From contig NW_023603184.1 of NCBI RefSeq assembly GCF_014898055.3, positions 108,676,615 to 108,740,614 on the forward strand: a stretch of 64,000 bases of DNA. Reading direction: 5' to 3'. The DNA is from Talpa occidentalis (Eukaryota > Chordata > Mammalia > Eulipotyphla > Talpidae). The translations under genes and the position numbers were made by a program. The notes beneath the pieces were generated by a model. The model did not search any database, was not told where the DNA came from, and saw only the letters and a list, made by a program, of their open reading frames with translations. The first letter of the stretch is position 1; every line of letters starts with the position of its first letter. Below, piece after piece: positions 1 through 11,705 of the stretch.

Positions 1-258
1 ACTAAAAGTAACCATACTTAAAAGTAGAAAACCTAAATAAGGGACCAGGAAAAGACTAATTATAATAAAGTAAAAATCAAAATCAACAGCAACTATAAAC
101 CAGAGATACACTATGGGGGGTGGAGGGAGTAGGATCAAAACAAGGGGGGAGTGGGAATTGTATGGGGAATATAACCAAGATGAAAAAGCATACATTGTAC
201 AAAAAATAAAAAATGATGTAAAAATATACAAAATTAAAAAAAATAATAATAAAGTATA
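1..258 (+). mobile_element. L1 LINE 3' end (cut by window edge)
   Basis: This is noncoding L1 3'-UTR that ends in an A-rich tail at about 225-258. The segment GTGGGAATTGTATGGGGAAT and the following CATTGTACAAAAAATAAAAAATGA recur, diverged, at 7650-7770, 13680-13760 (opposite strand) and 24935-24985. That recurrence shows a lineage-specific L1 subfamily. The 5' side runs out of the window. No ORF2 coding is present. Confidence 0.75.
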
Positions 259-299
259 GAGCAATTTCTAATTTTATAGAAAATTTCCATGATCTGCCA

Positions 300-580
300 C
301 ATTTTTTTTAATTTTTTATTTTAAGATTGATTTATTCATGCATTCAAGAACTGGGGTACAGGCTAGAGGTGTGGGGGTTGAGAGGACTCACCAGAGACTG
401 AGTGGGGAACAGAACAGGCAGAGTGACTGAAATACACTGCTGAGGGGAGCAGTGGGCAAGTCATGAGAGGTCTGCTGCACCATGTGGGTAGCTCCCGGGT
501 CAGGGATCCAACTTGTGCTGTTTCAGCTGGGGATAGCTTCATAGGTTGCATTTTAACCCCTTGCGCCACCAGGGAGGCTC
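300..580 (-). mobile_element. tRNA-type SINE, older B-type
   Basis: Read on the minus strand it starts GAGCCTCCCTGGTGGCGCAA, has the B-type body and Ctctagcctgtaccccagtt tail, and ends in an A-rich tail that appears as T/A sequence at 300-330. It is full length. No clean target-site duplication is visible, which fits age. Confidence 0.93.
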
Positions 581-1742
581 CTTCCATATATCTTGAGGCT
601 GTTCAACAACTACATATTGAGAAGCATCCCTGAGCATAAAGGTAATTTTTAGATTCAAGACAGATATTATAGATCATGTCAATTTATTTTCCTCTTGACC
701 CCAGGAGACAGAAACTATGGAGGGGTAAATTGCCAGGGTGTAGGGAAATCCACTCACATGAAAGTGAGGAAAACAATGAATTTTAAGTTTGAAGGGCACA
801 TATTCATATCAGTCTTGGGGAAATTTGCAGTAAACTTCTAAATAACCATTGGCTAATTAGAAGAATTAGAATTTCCTAGTACTTTTTTTAACCTTCCTTA
901 AAGGACAATTTCATTAATTTTATATACATTATTAATTTCGGGGAAAAATTCAAGCTACCTCAATTTTAATGAAGTGGGAGATAAAAAGATGTTTAGCTCA
1001 ATCAAGGCCCCCCCAATCTCTACAGTGTTATATGTATTTGGAGTCAGTTGCTGAACTGCTTGAAGCACAAAACCTTATTTCAGTCATCCTCTTGGGCTGC
1101 TACTTTGCCAATAAAGCTTCAATTATCACAAACCACAATTCTAGCAAAATATGGAAAGGGTCACTTTACAAAGGATTTTACTGACTTGAGGTTTTTAATT
1201 TACTCGCCTGGAGATTATTTATGCAAAATGTTCTGACAGTTCACAGATGACTTGAGCATTCAACTTTTTAAAGATTTTATAAGCTCCCCTGGATCCTACA
1301 TGAGGGAGCTATCCCCCTGGGTGAACATCAGAGTTTTACCCAAGGGCTGTTTTCATTTTTCAGTACTGAAAATGCCATTTCTTATTTGCCAGGGTTTGCC
1401 CCTGCTTTGTGCGCAGGCATTATAATGAGAAGGTCTCACCTTAGGATGCACCATCTTTCCCTTCCTGCCAGCCACATGCCATTCAAATACACTACACCAG
1501 GGAAAACTGCCTTGGAACAATTAAGAATATTAAAACAAAATTGTGCTTTCACCCCATCTTGTGGGGAAGTGAAACAGCTTGCCTCATTAAAGATTCAAAT
1601 AGTGGCTAGTATTGTCTTGAAGCAGGCTGACGAGTTTTTGAGTCTCTAATTTAGCCAAAATGCAAATTATAATATTGCCCAAAAGGTTCAAATTGGGGCA
1701 AAGAAGGCTCATCGAGAAAACAGAAATATATACTCCATACAC

Positions 1743-1747
<5 letters not shown>
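581..1747. other. Unassigned noncoding DNA
   Basis: I recognise no gene or repeat here. The longest ATG frame is 87 codons at 1386-1649. It has no recognisable domain and no splice context. Base composition is ordinary AT-rich. Confidence 0.5.

Positions 1748-1799
<52 letters not shown>
1748..1799. repeat. (AT)26 microsatellite
   Basis: Perfect AT dinucleotides over 52 bp, preceded by a short ACACAAC lead-in. Such a tract can extrude a cruciform and is likely length-polymorphic. The tyrosine/isoleucine-rich frames across it are artefacts. Confidence 0.98.
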
Positions 1800-1801
<2 letters not shown>

Positions 1802-2215
1802 CAACAGACATCGTCACTCAAAATCTCCACTCCTGTTAACCATTCAGTCTGAGCAGAGCAGAGAGCACGCCAAGACTGAAAGCCTGGCTCCATTCTCTCC
1901 TTGCTGTTTAAGAAATTTACTCTCTCAGCATGATATGGAAAGCAAATATCATAGAATTACTTCATACAATTCTGATGAATCTGAAGCAAGAAAACACATG
2001 TAAAATGACTAGAATAACTGTGTGACACATAACTTGATATTTAATAAATGTTAACTACATCTTATTATGAATGTACTTTTGGTAATGGTATGAAAAAATC
2101 CCTAATGTGAAACCTTTCTTAAGAGAATAATTATTTCACAGAAACAACTACTTATCTCCACAATATGATCTCTGAGGCTAATCTAAATAACAGCACTTTT
2201 TCATCTTCTAAAAAT
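1800..2215. other. Unassigned noncoding DNA
   Basis: No gene, RNA gene or repeat family recognised. Confidence 0.5.
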
Positions 2216-2800
2216 TTTAAAACATACATGAAAGTGGAGAGAATTGCAACATTCATCGTCAAATTTGACAATCACCATCTGTATTTCACCTATACTTCCT
2301 GCCACTTCAAATTTGGATTATGTGGAAGCAGATCTCAGAAATAATATCATTTCACCCATAAATATTTCAGTATGTCTCTAAAAGTTGTGGATTTAACAAA
2401 AACATAACCACAACACTATTATCTCACTTTTAAAGTTAATAATAATTCCTTAGTATCATTAACTGTCCCATCAGTATTCAAATTTCCCCAATCTCATATG
2501 CATGTTTTTGCCCTAACAATTTATATAATCCTCTTAATGATTTTTTTCTTACAATGTATCAATAATCATTGAAGAAATCAGGTTGTTGTTTCCCTGCGGC
2601 ATCTAAAGGCTAATTTTTCTGATGGCATCACTATGGTGTATTTTAATGCATTTCTCTGGTTTTATATTCTTTTTGAAAACGTAATAAATCTAGAGTCCTA
2701 ATCAAACTGAAGTCTAATCTTTGTCATGACCAAATTACAGGTGATAGTGTAGAATTCCATTAGGAGGACTGCGGCTGATTTGGTGGTGGGTACTATGGTA
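2216..2800. mobile_element. Old interspersed repeat, probable L1M-type noncoding segment
   Basis: The stretch resembles a widespread mammalian repeat with landmarks such as GGATTATGTGGAAGCAGATC, ATATCATTTCACCCATAAAT and CAGTATTCAAATTTCCCC. A second, more diverged copy lies at 7868-8350, with GAAGCAAATCTCAGAC and GACCCAAACAAAGTCTATAC. I place it with the L1M noncoding ends from memory only, so family and strand are uncertain. Confidence 0.4.
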
Positions 2801-2853
2801 GCAATACCTGATGGGGGCATCCTAATAGTACCTCAATTAAAAAATATTAAATA

Positions 2854-3120
2854 GGGCCTCCCCGGTGGTACAAGGGTTAAGACGCAACCTATGAAGCTAT
2901 CCGCAGCAACTGCAGCACGAGTTCAATGCCCTGGCCAACCAGGGAGCTACCTACATGGCGCAGCAGACCTCTCCTGACTCACCCTCTGCTCCCCTCCGCA
3001 GTGTATTTCAGTCAGTCTGCCTGTTCTGCTCCCCACTCTGTCTCTGGTGAATCCTCTCACCCCCCCACACACACACCTCTGTCCTGTACCCCAGTTCTTG
3101 TATGCATAAATAAATCTTTA
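2854..3120 (+). mobile_element. tRNA-type SINE, older B-type
   Basis: Full-length copy from GGGCCTCCCCGGTGG to the tail GCATAAATAAATCTTTAAAA. The A box is damaged (TGGTACAAGGG). Possible TSD: AAAATATTAAATA at 2841-2853 and AAAATATATTAGATA from 3121. Confidence 0.95.
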
Positions 3121-3125
3121 AAAAT

Positions 3126-3644
3126 ATATTAGATAAATAAGCAAACAGAGATGAAAAGACAGAATGCCTGATTGTAGGGATATATGAGAATTCGATATAC
3201 CATCATTACAATTTCTATGTAAATCTAAGAGTATTCTAAAAGCAAAGTTCATTTCTTAAAGTGAAAAAAAAAAGGTAAACAATGCTTTCTTGTCTCTCTT
3301 TTTGTTGTGTTTACAGCTACTTGGTGGTTTTTCCCTGAACTTATGATTGCAAATGGAAATATTCTGTCATTAACTCTTAATTTGTTATCTGCAGAAAGAA
3401 AACCCTCTTTTCAAATCCTGAGGCCATGCAAAAAAGGCAGAAAAAATTGCTTCATTTCTTCCTTCTATTTATTTCAAAATATTTAATTGGTTCACTAGCA
3501 TTCTGCACAAGTGGCCATTTATTTTATGTATTACTATTATTTTATGTATTTTATCATGTCTGATATATTTCAATAGATCACAGATGCTATTCCAATTGAT
3601 GATCAAATTACTCCTTGGTTATAAAGAGCCTGCTCAAGTTAGAG
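3126..3644. other. Unassigned noncoding DNA
   Basis: No gene or repeat family recognised. An imperfect TTATTTTATGTATTA duplication occurs near 3510-3550. Confidence 0.5.
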
Positions 3645-3658
3645 CCTGAGTCTTTTTT

Positions 3659-3934
3659 TTTTTTTTTAAGATTTATCTATTTATTTATACAAGCACTGGG
3701 TACAGTCAGAAGCGCGGGAGGGTGAGAGAATTTGCCAGAGCCAGAGCAGGGAGCAGAGCAGGCAGAAGGACCGAAGTACACTGCTGAGGGGAGCAGCGGG
3801 CGGCTGGAGAGGTCTGCGCGCCATGTGGGACCTCCTCCAGGGGCCAGGGAGCAGCCGGGGATCGAACCAGCGCTGCAGAGGCTGCGGGCAGCTTCGCAAC
3901 CCAGCGCTCAACCGCTGCGCCACCGGGGAGGCCC
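3659..3934 (-). mobile_element. tRNA-type SINE, young A-type
   Basis: Full length. The minus strand begins GGGGCCTCCCCGGTGGCGCA and ends in the ATAAATAAATA-rich tail and poly(A). CpG sites are well kept. The TSD CCTGAGTCTTTTT is seen at 3646-3658 and again from about 3935. Frames of 72-96 codons on both strands are repeat shadows. Confidence 0.96.
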
Positions 3935-4065
3935 CCTGAGTCTTTTTTGACACAAACCCAATAGCCCTTACATCTCTTCCTTTCTTTCCAAGTCATCTCC
4001 TATTTCCCGACCTAGTCCTACATTGGGGAATTAACCTTTTCTCCAAGGATCTTAGTTCCTTTAGA

Positions 4066-4855
4066 AGAAAATGACATTTATTTATTTTTTCATACTTATT
4101 TTTAATTGGGGTAAAACTGGTTTAGACACTTATGTGCTCCAGAGGTATAAGTTCACACCTCCTCCAATGCATGTCACTGCACCCACCACAAAGTCACCTA
4201 TACTTCTCCACAGTCCATTGAGCCCCCTCGACACTTTATTCTCCAACCTCTATCAACCCCTCTGATAATCTTAATTCCACAGACACATTTGAGTGTTTGT
4301 TACCAGTTTGGTTTTCTCTGACCCTTTGTTTAGTTTTTCTATAGTCCACACATAAATGAAACCATTTTGTATTTGTCTTTCTCCTTCTGATTTCTTCTAG
4401 CAATACCCCCTCCAGTTCCACCCATCTTGTCACAATGGCATGAGTTTCATCTTTTTTTTAATCACTGAGCAGTATTCCATTGTGCACATATGCCACATCT
4501 TTTTTATCCATTCATCTCTTTGGACACTACTTAGGTTATTTCCACAACTGACTATTGTAAACAGTGCTGTAATAAACATAGGAGTGCCTATATCCCTTGA
4601 AAAAGTGTTTTTGCATTCTTTGTGTAGATACCTAGGAGTGAAATTGCTGGATCAAATGGTAGATGTATTTTTAATATTTTGAGAAACCTCCATACAGTTT
4701 TCCATAAGGGCTATACCAGTGCATTCCCAACAGTGTATGGAATTCCTTTTTTCCACATCCTTGCTAAAACTTATTGTTCCTGGAATTTTTGACATGGGCC
4801 ATTCTCACATATTTAAGTCATTTCACTGTGGTTTGATTTGCATTTGAGGGAAATG
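4066..4855 (-). mobile_element. L1 LINE fragment: ORF2 3' end and UTR
   Basis: The reverse complement carries classic L1 text. The plus strand shows CAGTATTCCATTGTGCACAT, ATCCATTCATCTCTTTGGAC, GTAATAAACATAGGAGTGC and TTGCTGGATCAAATGGTAG in order, which is the antisense of the ORF2 C-terminal part. The UTR side is at about 4066-4400. Frames are broken throughout. Confidence 0.9.
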
Positions 4856-6025
4856 ACATTTAGACACCACAGTGGCAGCAAAGGGATGCTCATTGCTATG
4901 CAATTCATCATTGTTTCTATGCCTTCTTAGTGGACAGAGCTAGGAAATACTTATTTTAAACATAAAATACATCACAAGTTCATACTACAAGGTTTCTATT
5001 AACACCATTCACCTTTACTGATCTTCACCTTCATCTTCTTCTCTGATGACCAGATTTCCAGTTCTCAAGGACATCAACATATTTATACATCTGTTTTTTA
5101 TCACAACACTAATCTTGGGACTTCAATATGATTACTATCTTCCCAAACACCTTGACCATAAATAAATTTTTGCTACCTTTCTTTTGTTCTTAGAGTGTAT
5201 AGTTCTGGGTATACATAGTGAAATTACTATGGCTTAAATTTTTAAGAATTTATTTTTCATATGATTATGCCACCAATTTGTTACACAGTTAGGTTAATTG
5301 TTTCACTTTACCTTTGACATTTAGGATTGCATTTTATATGTAACTTTATTTTATAATTATTTAAAATATTTTCATTGCTCAACAATCATATTTACAAAAA
5401 GTACATATTCAAGCAATGCTAACTTACCTACTTGTTCCTACCTTCCCTTCAAAAAATACTTTATATTTAATAGTTTAGCATTCTATTTTTAATATCAAAA
5501 AATATATCTCCTACTTTGAAGAGGTAAACTGTGCTTACATTTATCCATCTTCTTTATTTCAGTCAATAGCTGACTGCATCACATGACTTTCCTCAATTAT
5601 ATTAAAACAATTGCTTATGCTACCTCAAATAATGTACTGACTATTAGACATTACCATCACTCAGTAAGAGTCAGTAATGTAATCTAATGAAAAAGCAATG
5701 CTTCAGTTTAAAACAAATGGTAAGTTTTAGAAGCATAGGTTACATCTCATGTAAGGTGACGGCAGTAAGAACAGTTTTAAAGCCATTTCTCTTACAAGTT
5801 GATTGTTACTATTAAAGTCTGGACGTATTGTACTTCTTTATATGAAAATCTGCCCAAAATTAGTATATGAATTCTCTTCCCCACGTTAGGCATTTGTAAA
5901 ATATCCCATTAATTAAAATCCTGACTTACTTGTAAAGCGCTCTTGAATTCACATGTTATTTTTCTTTTTGCCAGTCCATTGCTTGTATACATTTATGAAA
6001 GAAATTTATGATGGAAAAATTTAGA
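4856..6025. other. Unassigned noncoding DNA
   Basis: Very AT-rich. Nothing recognised. No frame above 60 codons without stops is convincing. Confidence 0.5.
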
Positions 6026-6029
6026 GTTA

Positions 6030-6230
6030 GAAGAACTGAACAGAAATCTTAGCTAAGCTGCTAACTAAATGGATGGCTTTTAAGCAAGTCTCTTCACCTG
6101 TGAGAACTTTAATTTTCTTATCAGTATTATCAGTAATATCAGTAGAGTTAATTCTACCAATGCCAGAGTGTTGTTATTTGAATGCAACATGCAAACTCCA
6201 TAGCACTCTGAAAATATAAAGTATAATAAA
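6030..6230 (+). mobile_element. MIR SINE relic
   Basis: Diverged MIR core order is visible: TAAGCTGCTAACTAAATGG, then AAGCAAGTCTCTTCACCTG, then TTTAATTTTCTTATCAGTA, then TAGCACTCTGAAAAT. The alignment to the MIR consensus is from memory. Confidence 0.55.
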
Positions 6231-6901
6231 GAGGGAATTAAATGGCTGGTTTGCTAAAATCCAATCTTAAAGCTTTAATTTGTTTGTTTAAAAACGATAG
6301 CAACATCAGACTGTGAATGAGAGCTTTACAATCATCCAAGCTGCAGTCTGGAAACTGACTTTTTGCCTGAACAGAACTCAGTTATAAATATCTGTCTTTG
6401 GATTTGACATTCAATTTTGAGATGAAACGAACATGCTTCAGAATTTTAATCTAACATACAAGAGCTAAAACTCTGAAAGTAGATAAAACATTTTAGGGAA
6501 AAAAAAAGGCAACTTGTTAATCTCTAGTGGCTTTTAATTCCAACAATGATTATTCTATATAGAAAATCCTTCTTCAGATAGAAACTCATTTCTGAAAAAT
6601 TCATCTCCAAATCTTTTATATAATCTAAGTTGAAAAGGAACTGTTTCTATATTTTGCTAAGGAAAAATAAAATACTAAAATTAATCGTATCTTCTCTAAA
6701 AACTTTTTAAACAGGCATAAACTTAAAGAAAGAATATTATACTACATAACCTTTCAAATATCATTTAGCCAACGATAAAGCAACAGGAACAAATAGGAGA
6801 TTTATGACACTTTTAAAATTCAGCTATGTTAATAGTTGCCTTTTTTACCCACTGAAGTTACCCATTTTTGCCAATGAACTCCAGGCATGATTCCATGCTG
6901 A
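6231..6901. other. Unassigned noncoding DNA
   Basis: No gene or repeat family recognised. Confidence 0.5.
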
Positions 6902-6920
6902 AGAAATTTGCTTGCTTTTA

Positions 6921-7190
6921 TTTTTTTTTTAAGATTTTTTTTATTTATACAGGAACTGGGGTATAGGCCAGATGCACGGGAGGGTGAGAGGATCCACCAG
7001 AGACAGAGCGGAGAACAGAACAGGCAGACTGACCGAAACACACTGCTGAGGGGAGCAGTAGGCGAGACAGAAGAGGTCTGCTGTGCCATGTGGGTTTCTC
7101 CCTGGCCAGCCGGGGATCGAGCTCATGCTGCAGAGACTGCAGATTGCTTCATAGTGCGATGTTTAACCTCTCGCGCCACCAGGGAGGCCC
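6921..7190 (-). mobile_element. tRNA-type SINE, B-type, with 19-bp TSD
   Basis: Full length on the minus strand. Flanked by a perfect 19-bp duplication AGAAATTTGCTTGCTTTTA at 6902-6920 and 7191-7209. This fixes both insertion ends and shows L1-type target-primed integration. Confidence 0.97.
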
Positions 7191-7459
7191 AGAAATTTGC
7201 TTGCTTTTAAACAGAAATCTGACTTGGGGAGTGCACATTGAAGGTTACACCTAAGTTCATATATAATATTTTTAAATACTGTGCATCATTTTTTAAATTC
7301 TAAACTAAGTTGTCCATTATTTTCCTCTTTCCACTTAAGTCCTGCATGCTATCAATAGTTCATATGTCTAAGTTACCAATCTTAGTCAAAAAACGCTCAC
7401 TGGAGAAGAGAGGGCAAAGAAGCTTAGTAATGACAATTTTCAAACACTACAAAGGCAGC

Positions 7460-7770
7460 AAGAATAGTCGCCTGTTGATTTTAGTATTTACTTTATTATA
7501 ATTACTTTTTTTTTCTTGATCCCTTATATGGATACTTTACATCCCTTCTAAAAATTAAACCATCTGGTATTTTTCTTTTTCTTTCTGGCTTATTTCACTG
7601 AGCATGATCCCTTCCAGCTCCATCCAAGTTGCGGCGAATGCCCCGAGTTTAAATTAGTGGTGGGAATTTCATGGGGACTGTAACTGAGATGACAAAGCAT
7701 TCATTATACAAAAAGGAAGAATGATGTAAAAAATATATTTAAAAAATAAAATAATATAAAATTTAAAACA
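7460..7770. mobile_element. L1 3' end with 5' inversion (twin-primed)
   Basis: The segment at 7460-7648 is L1 on the minus strand. Its complement matches the window-start L1 at TATAATAAAGTAAA..AAATCAACAGC and includes the sense text ATGGAGCTGGAAGGGATCAT. From about 7650 the orientation flips to plus: GTGGTGGGAATTTCATGGGG, then CATTCATTATACAAAAAGGA, then an A-rich tail at 7730-7770. A 3' end in sense orientation with the preceding part inverted is the signature of twin priming. Confidence 0.8.
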
Positions 7771-7867
7771 TAAGAAATCCAGGTAATTCTTACAAACACA
7801 ATTTGGAAGTTACTAAATTTGACATACAAGTGTTGATTTCAATTTTTTTAAATAAAGGACCATGCAC

Positions 7868-8350
7868 ATTTGACTAAGTTCAAAAATTTAAAAAAAAAGC
7901 ATCAAGAACAGGTCAATGATTTTTCACATATCTATCACCTAGATGTCACAATATCAAGAACTTGCCATATTTACATCATCTTGCCTTTACTGCTTTGCAG
8001 ACGGCTTTTGAAGCAAATCTCAGACTTTAGGCACACTTCAGCATACATCTCTGAAAAGGACAGACATTGTCTTACATAAACACCATGCCCCATGTCATTT
8101 TCACCATAACAAAATTGACAATGGTTCCTTGATATCGTCTGTTCCCAGCTCGTAATGAAAATTTCCCCATTGCTCCAAAATAATCACCTTAGAGTAGGTA
8201 TGTTCAATTTAGGACCCAAACAAAGTCTATACATTCCATTTGGTTGTTACATCTCCAAACACCTGTTTTAGCCCAGAATTGTGCTTCCTCTACTTTCCCC
8301 CTGCCACTGACATGAATTTCTGCTGTTGAAGAAAACTTCCCCTCTCTTTT
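7868..8350. mobile_element. Old interspersed repeat, probable L1M-type, second copy
   Basis: Diverged relative of 2216-2800. Shared landmarks are the 'CACCTAGATGTC..CAATATCAAGAAC' start, TTTGAAGCAAATCTCAGAC and GGACCCAAACAAAGTCTATA. Family assignment is tentative. Confidence 0.4.
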
Positions 8351-8739
8351 AAACATGTAATTCAAATAAATTGCCTATTTAAACTTCAAAATACCATCAA
8401 GGGATCATGTGGCAGACACAGGTACAAAAATTTGGGCTTTGTTCCCACATGGTATGGAGTTATTCCTAGGAAGCAGCTGCCAACAGAAGCCTTTTGAAAG
8501 TGATTATCTGAGCAAAATGGATTGAGCCTGGTCTAAAGCACTTCCCAGTACTTTAAACCTAGTTCCCCGTGGACTGGACCAGAGATTGGACCCAGTGATA
8601 AATGTCCCCAGCAACTTCCCCCCTCTGGGAGATTGTTCCCTGCACAGAGATTTTTTAATAGACACATCCTCCCAGGATGAAATTCCTAATTCCTTTCTCC
8701 GTGTTGGATGTTGTGCAACATCTATTGTATCACCTATTT
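8351..8739. other. Unassigned noncoding DNA
   Basis: Nothing recognised. A 72-codon frame at 8586-8804 runs into the L2 tail and has no domain. Confidence 0.45.
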
Positions 8740-8870
8740 GGACTATAATTGTAGATCTGTCTCCAGCTCACTACATGTTAGATCCCAATGGGAGAGAATT
8801 TTGAATTTCCAGGGCTTAGCACAGTGCCTAGCATATAACAGTTTGTAGAATAAACAAATTAAATTAATTG
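8740..8870 (+). mobile_element. L2 LINE 3' tail relic
   Basis: The order CCAGGGCTTAGCACAGTGCC, TAGCATATAACAG and GTAGAATAAAC matches the L2 terminal pattern (…AGTGCCTGGCACATAGTAGG…AATAAA). Short and diverged. Confidence 0.5.
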
Positions 8871-10135
8871 ATTACATGTCTCATATTCAGAATATGAAAA
8901 AGGTAAATCATTTATTTTAGAGAAGCCCTCCAGTGCATCTACAAAAAATAACAGTACGACAGAGGAACAAAGGCATGGTCAGTGATGATTCACAAAATTA
9001 AAGAGTCTACAAAGGAAACAAAGGAGAAAGATAGCGAAAGAAAGAGTCCAACAGAACAATGTACGCTTTCAACTAAGACATTTCTCTGAAATACTAAAAC
9101 ATAAAGCAAACCAAATTGTGGTTCATAAGAGGTCACAGATCCATCACTTTGTCTCTGCACAGGAACATCTTTGGCTGACTAGCGGATAAGCCATTTTTAG
9201 TATTAGAGTTGAGATAACAAAATTTAAATCAATGTTTAACAACCTTTATTGTTTAGAATGGCAAACCCAAATCCCTTACACTTCAGCTTAAGCACATTTT
9301 TCTTATTCCATTATGAGAGGTGAGCAGCTGGCTGCCATGCTAAGCAGATCTCTTTATATACTCTGAGACCCTCCAAATGTGCACTGCTTATTCCAATCTT
9401 TAAAATATGCAACTATCTTCACACCCTTCCTTATGCATCCTGTTGGAATGTTCCTTTATGTAATGCATCATTTTAAATCATCCATTTTTTGCTACATTTT
9501 TTAACTTTACCTCTCTCCAAACCCTTTCTGTTAGTATCGCTATATTAATTCCTTCCCCTCTCAAATTGGCATTGTGCTTTCTACATGTTAACAGAAAGGC
9601 TTATTTTAGATCGTAATGTACCTTACCTTTCAGTCCTTGTTTTGAAGTGCCCAATGATAAAATTAAATCAGTCCCAATCAGAATCATGAAACCAACCTTA
9701 AAACAGTCTCCATATGTCTTAGGAAGATTTGCCTTCCTGGAGATGTGTTGATGAATTTTTAGCACAAATTAAACCTCAAAAAATTGTTCTTCAAGTATGT
9801 CTACAAGTATTCTATAGTGTGTTCTGCTACATGCCACCTCTGATACTTTAAATTGGTAGAGCCATTTTGAAGCTGAATGATACTGATTCAAATAGCCCTC
9901 CTTAAACCTTTCAAATGTGGGAAATACTTCTGGGAGGTGAAATGACTGGTCCCGGGGAAAGAGTACAGCAAGAGTGTTTTCCACAATACGATGCAGATTG
10001 TCATAGGGTTTGTTATTCTGCTTTCATTTTCTGCTACCCAAAAGATCTCTATTGTCAAAATAAAGCTAAAACAAACGTGCCTTTTAATTTTTCCTCTGAC
10101 ACTAACAGTAAATAACAACACCACCACAATAGCTA
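8871..10135. other. Unassigned noncoding DNA
   Basis: About 1.3 kb without a recognised gene or repeat. Three overlapping frames of 66-79 codons at 9769-10127 lack domains and splice support. Confidence 0.5.
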
Positions 10136-10365
10136 TCTTTTTATAGCACTGACTATGTGCTAGTACTGTTATAAATACTTTACTTGAATTAATTCATTCA
10201 ATTTTTACAATACTTTAGTGAGGGAGAATTTTTTATCATCATGATGTTACAGATGAAAAAACTGAGGCCTAGGGAGTTTAAGTAGCGTGTCCAAAGTCAT
10301 GCATGGTATGATTAGGATTTAAACCCAAGGCACCAGGCTCCAAGAGCCTGTGTTATTAATTATGA
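10136..10365 (-). mobile_element. MIR SINE relic
   Basis: Antisense MIR with clear landmarks: ACTATGTGCTAGTACTGTTA, ACAGATGAAAAAACTGAGGC, AAGTAGCGTGTCCAAAGTCA and AGGATTTAAACCCAAGGC. It covers most of the element. Confidence 0.85.
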
Positions 10366-10634
10366 CCTGTGTTATAAATAGTTCAGAAAATTCACCTTTG
10401 TGATACAGTGCAATTGTCTGTTAAGGTATTATGGATTTAAAAAAAAAAGGTATTACAGATTTAGTCAGTATAAATATTTCCCAAGTAATGGTTCATCGTA
10501 ACAAAAATTAGAAAAAGTAATAAATATGGTTTTAAGGTGGCTATTCTTCCCACCCATGGGAAGTGATAAACTGAGCATATATGCTCTGCCTGATATTTGA
10601 AGAAAGATCTTTCTAAATCAAAAAAATATATTAA

Positions 10635-10900
10635 GGGCTTCCCTGGTGGCGCAAGGGGTTAAGCAACGCACTATGGAGCAATCCGCAGCCTCTGCAGCAC
10701 GACCGCAAGCCAGAGAGAAACCCAAATGGTGAAGCAGACCTCCCCTGTCTCACCCGCTGCTCCCCTCAGCAGTGTATTTCATCAATCTGCCTGTTCTGTT
10801 CCCCACTCTGTCTCTAGTGAATCCTCTCACCCTCCTGCCCATCTGGCCTGTACCCCGGTTCTTGTATAAATAAAATAAATAAATCTTTAATAAATAAATA
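10635..10900 (+). mobile_element. tRNA-type SINE, older B-type
   Basis: Starts GGGCTTCCCTGGTGGCGCAA and ends AATAAATAAATCTTTAATAA. A box intact; the B-box region is decayed (ACGACCGCAAGCC). The flanks are A/T-rich, so a TSD cannot be called. Confidence 0.94.
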
Positions 10901-10999
10901 TTTTTTTAAAAAGTGGTTTTAAAAAAAAAAGTATATCTAAGATGAAAGAAGATCTCTTTATTTGACCTCCTGAGATCATGGAGCCACTATCAACATCTT

Positions 11000-11266
11000 T
11001 TTTTTTTTTTAAGATTCTATTTATTTATTTATACAAGCACTGGGTACAGTCAGAAGCACAGGAGGGTGAGAGAATTCACCAGAGCCAGAGCAGGGAAGAG
11101 AACAGGCAGACTGATGAAACACACTGCTGAGCAGAGCAGCAGGCAGCAGAAGAGGTCTGGCTGCCATGTGGAACCCTCAGCGGCGGCCAGGGATCGAACC
11201 GGCGCTGCAGAGGCTGCAGGCGGCTTTGCAGCCCAGAGCTCAACCGCTGTGCCACCAGGGGAGGCC
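11000..11266 (-). mobile_element. tRNA-type SINE, intermediate type
   Basis: Full-length minus-strand copy with an A-type tail (complement of CACTGGGTACAGTCAGAAGC) and a B-like body. A 16-bp TSD CCACTATCAACATCTT lies at 10984-10999 and 11267-11282. Confidence 0.96.
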
Positions 11267-11449
11267 CCACTATCAACATCTTAGAAGCTCCTAAACTTAA
11301 CTGCTCCTAAGACATCTGGACCAGGGATAGAATACGGTAATTTGAAAACCAGTTTCTTACTTAGGGCCTGAATTCTTTAATAAGGCATATAAAAATGTAT
11401 GAGAGGTAGGATAAAACATGGCATTCACATATTTTTATAATCTATAGGA

Positions 11450-11705
11450 GCCTGGCTAGTACAGTGGTTGAAAGGGCAATCTCCAAAGATATTATCTATA
11501 TTCAAATTTAGCACTAATGTTTACACAGTATATGACCATGTGCTCATTATTTAACCTATCTGTATCTCAGTTTCCTTATCTAGAAAATTGAGATAACAGT
11601 AGTCTCCACTTCACAGGTTTGTTATGAGGATAAAATAAATCATTCAAAACGCTTCAAAATATGCTTGCCACACAGTGAGCATCTGATGAATTCTAACTAT
11701 TATTT
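11450..11705 (+). mobile_element. MIR SINE relic
   Basis: Sense MIR. It shows CTAGTACAGTGGTTGAAAGG (tRNA-like head), CAGTTTCCTTATCTAGAAAA, TTTGTTATGAGGATAAAATA and CACACAGTGAGCATCTGATG in the right order. Nearly full length. Confidence 0.85.
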
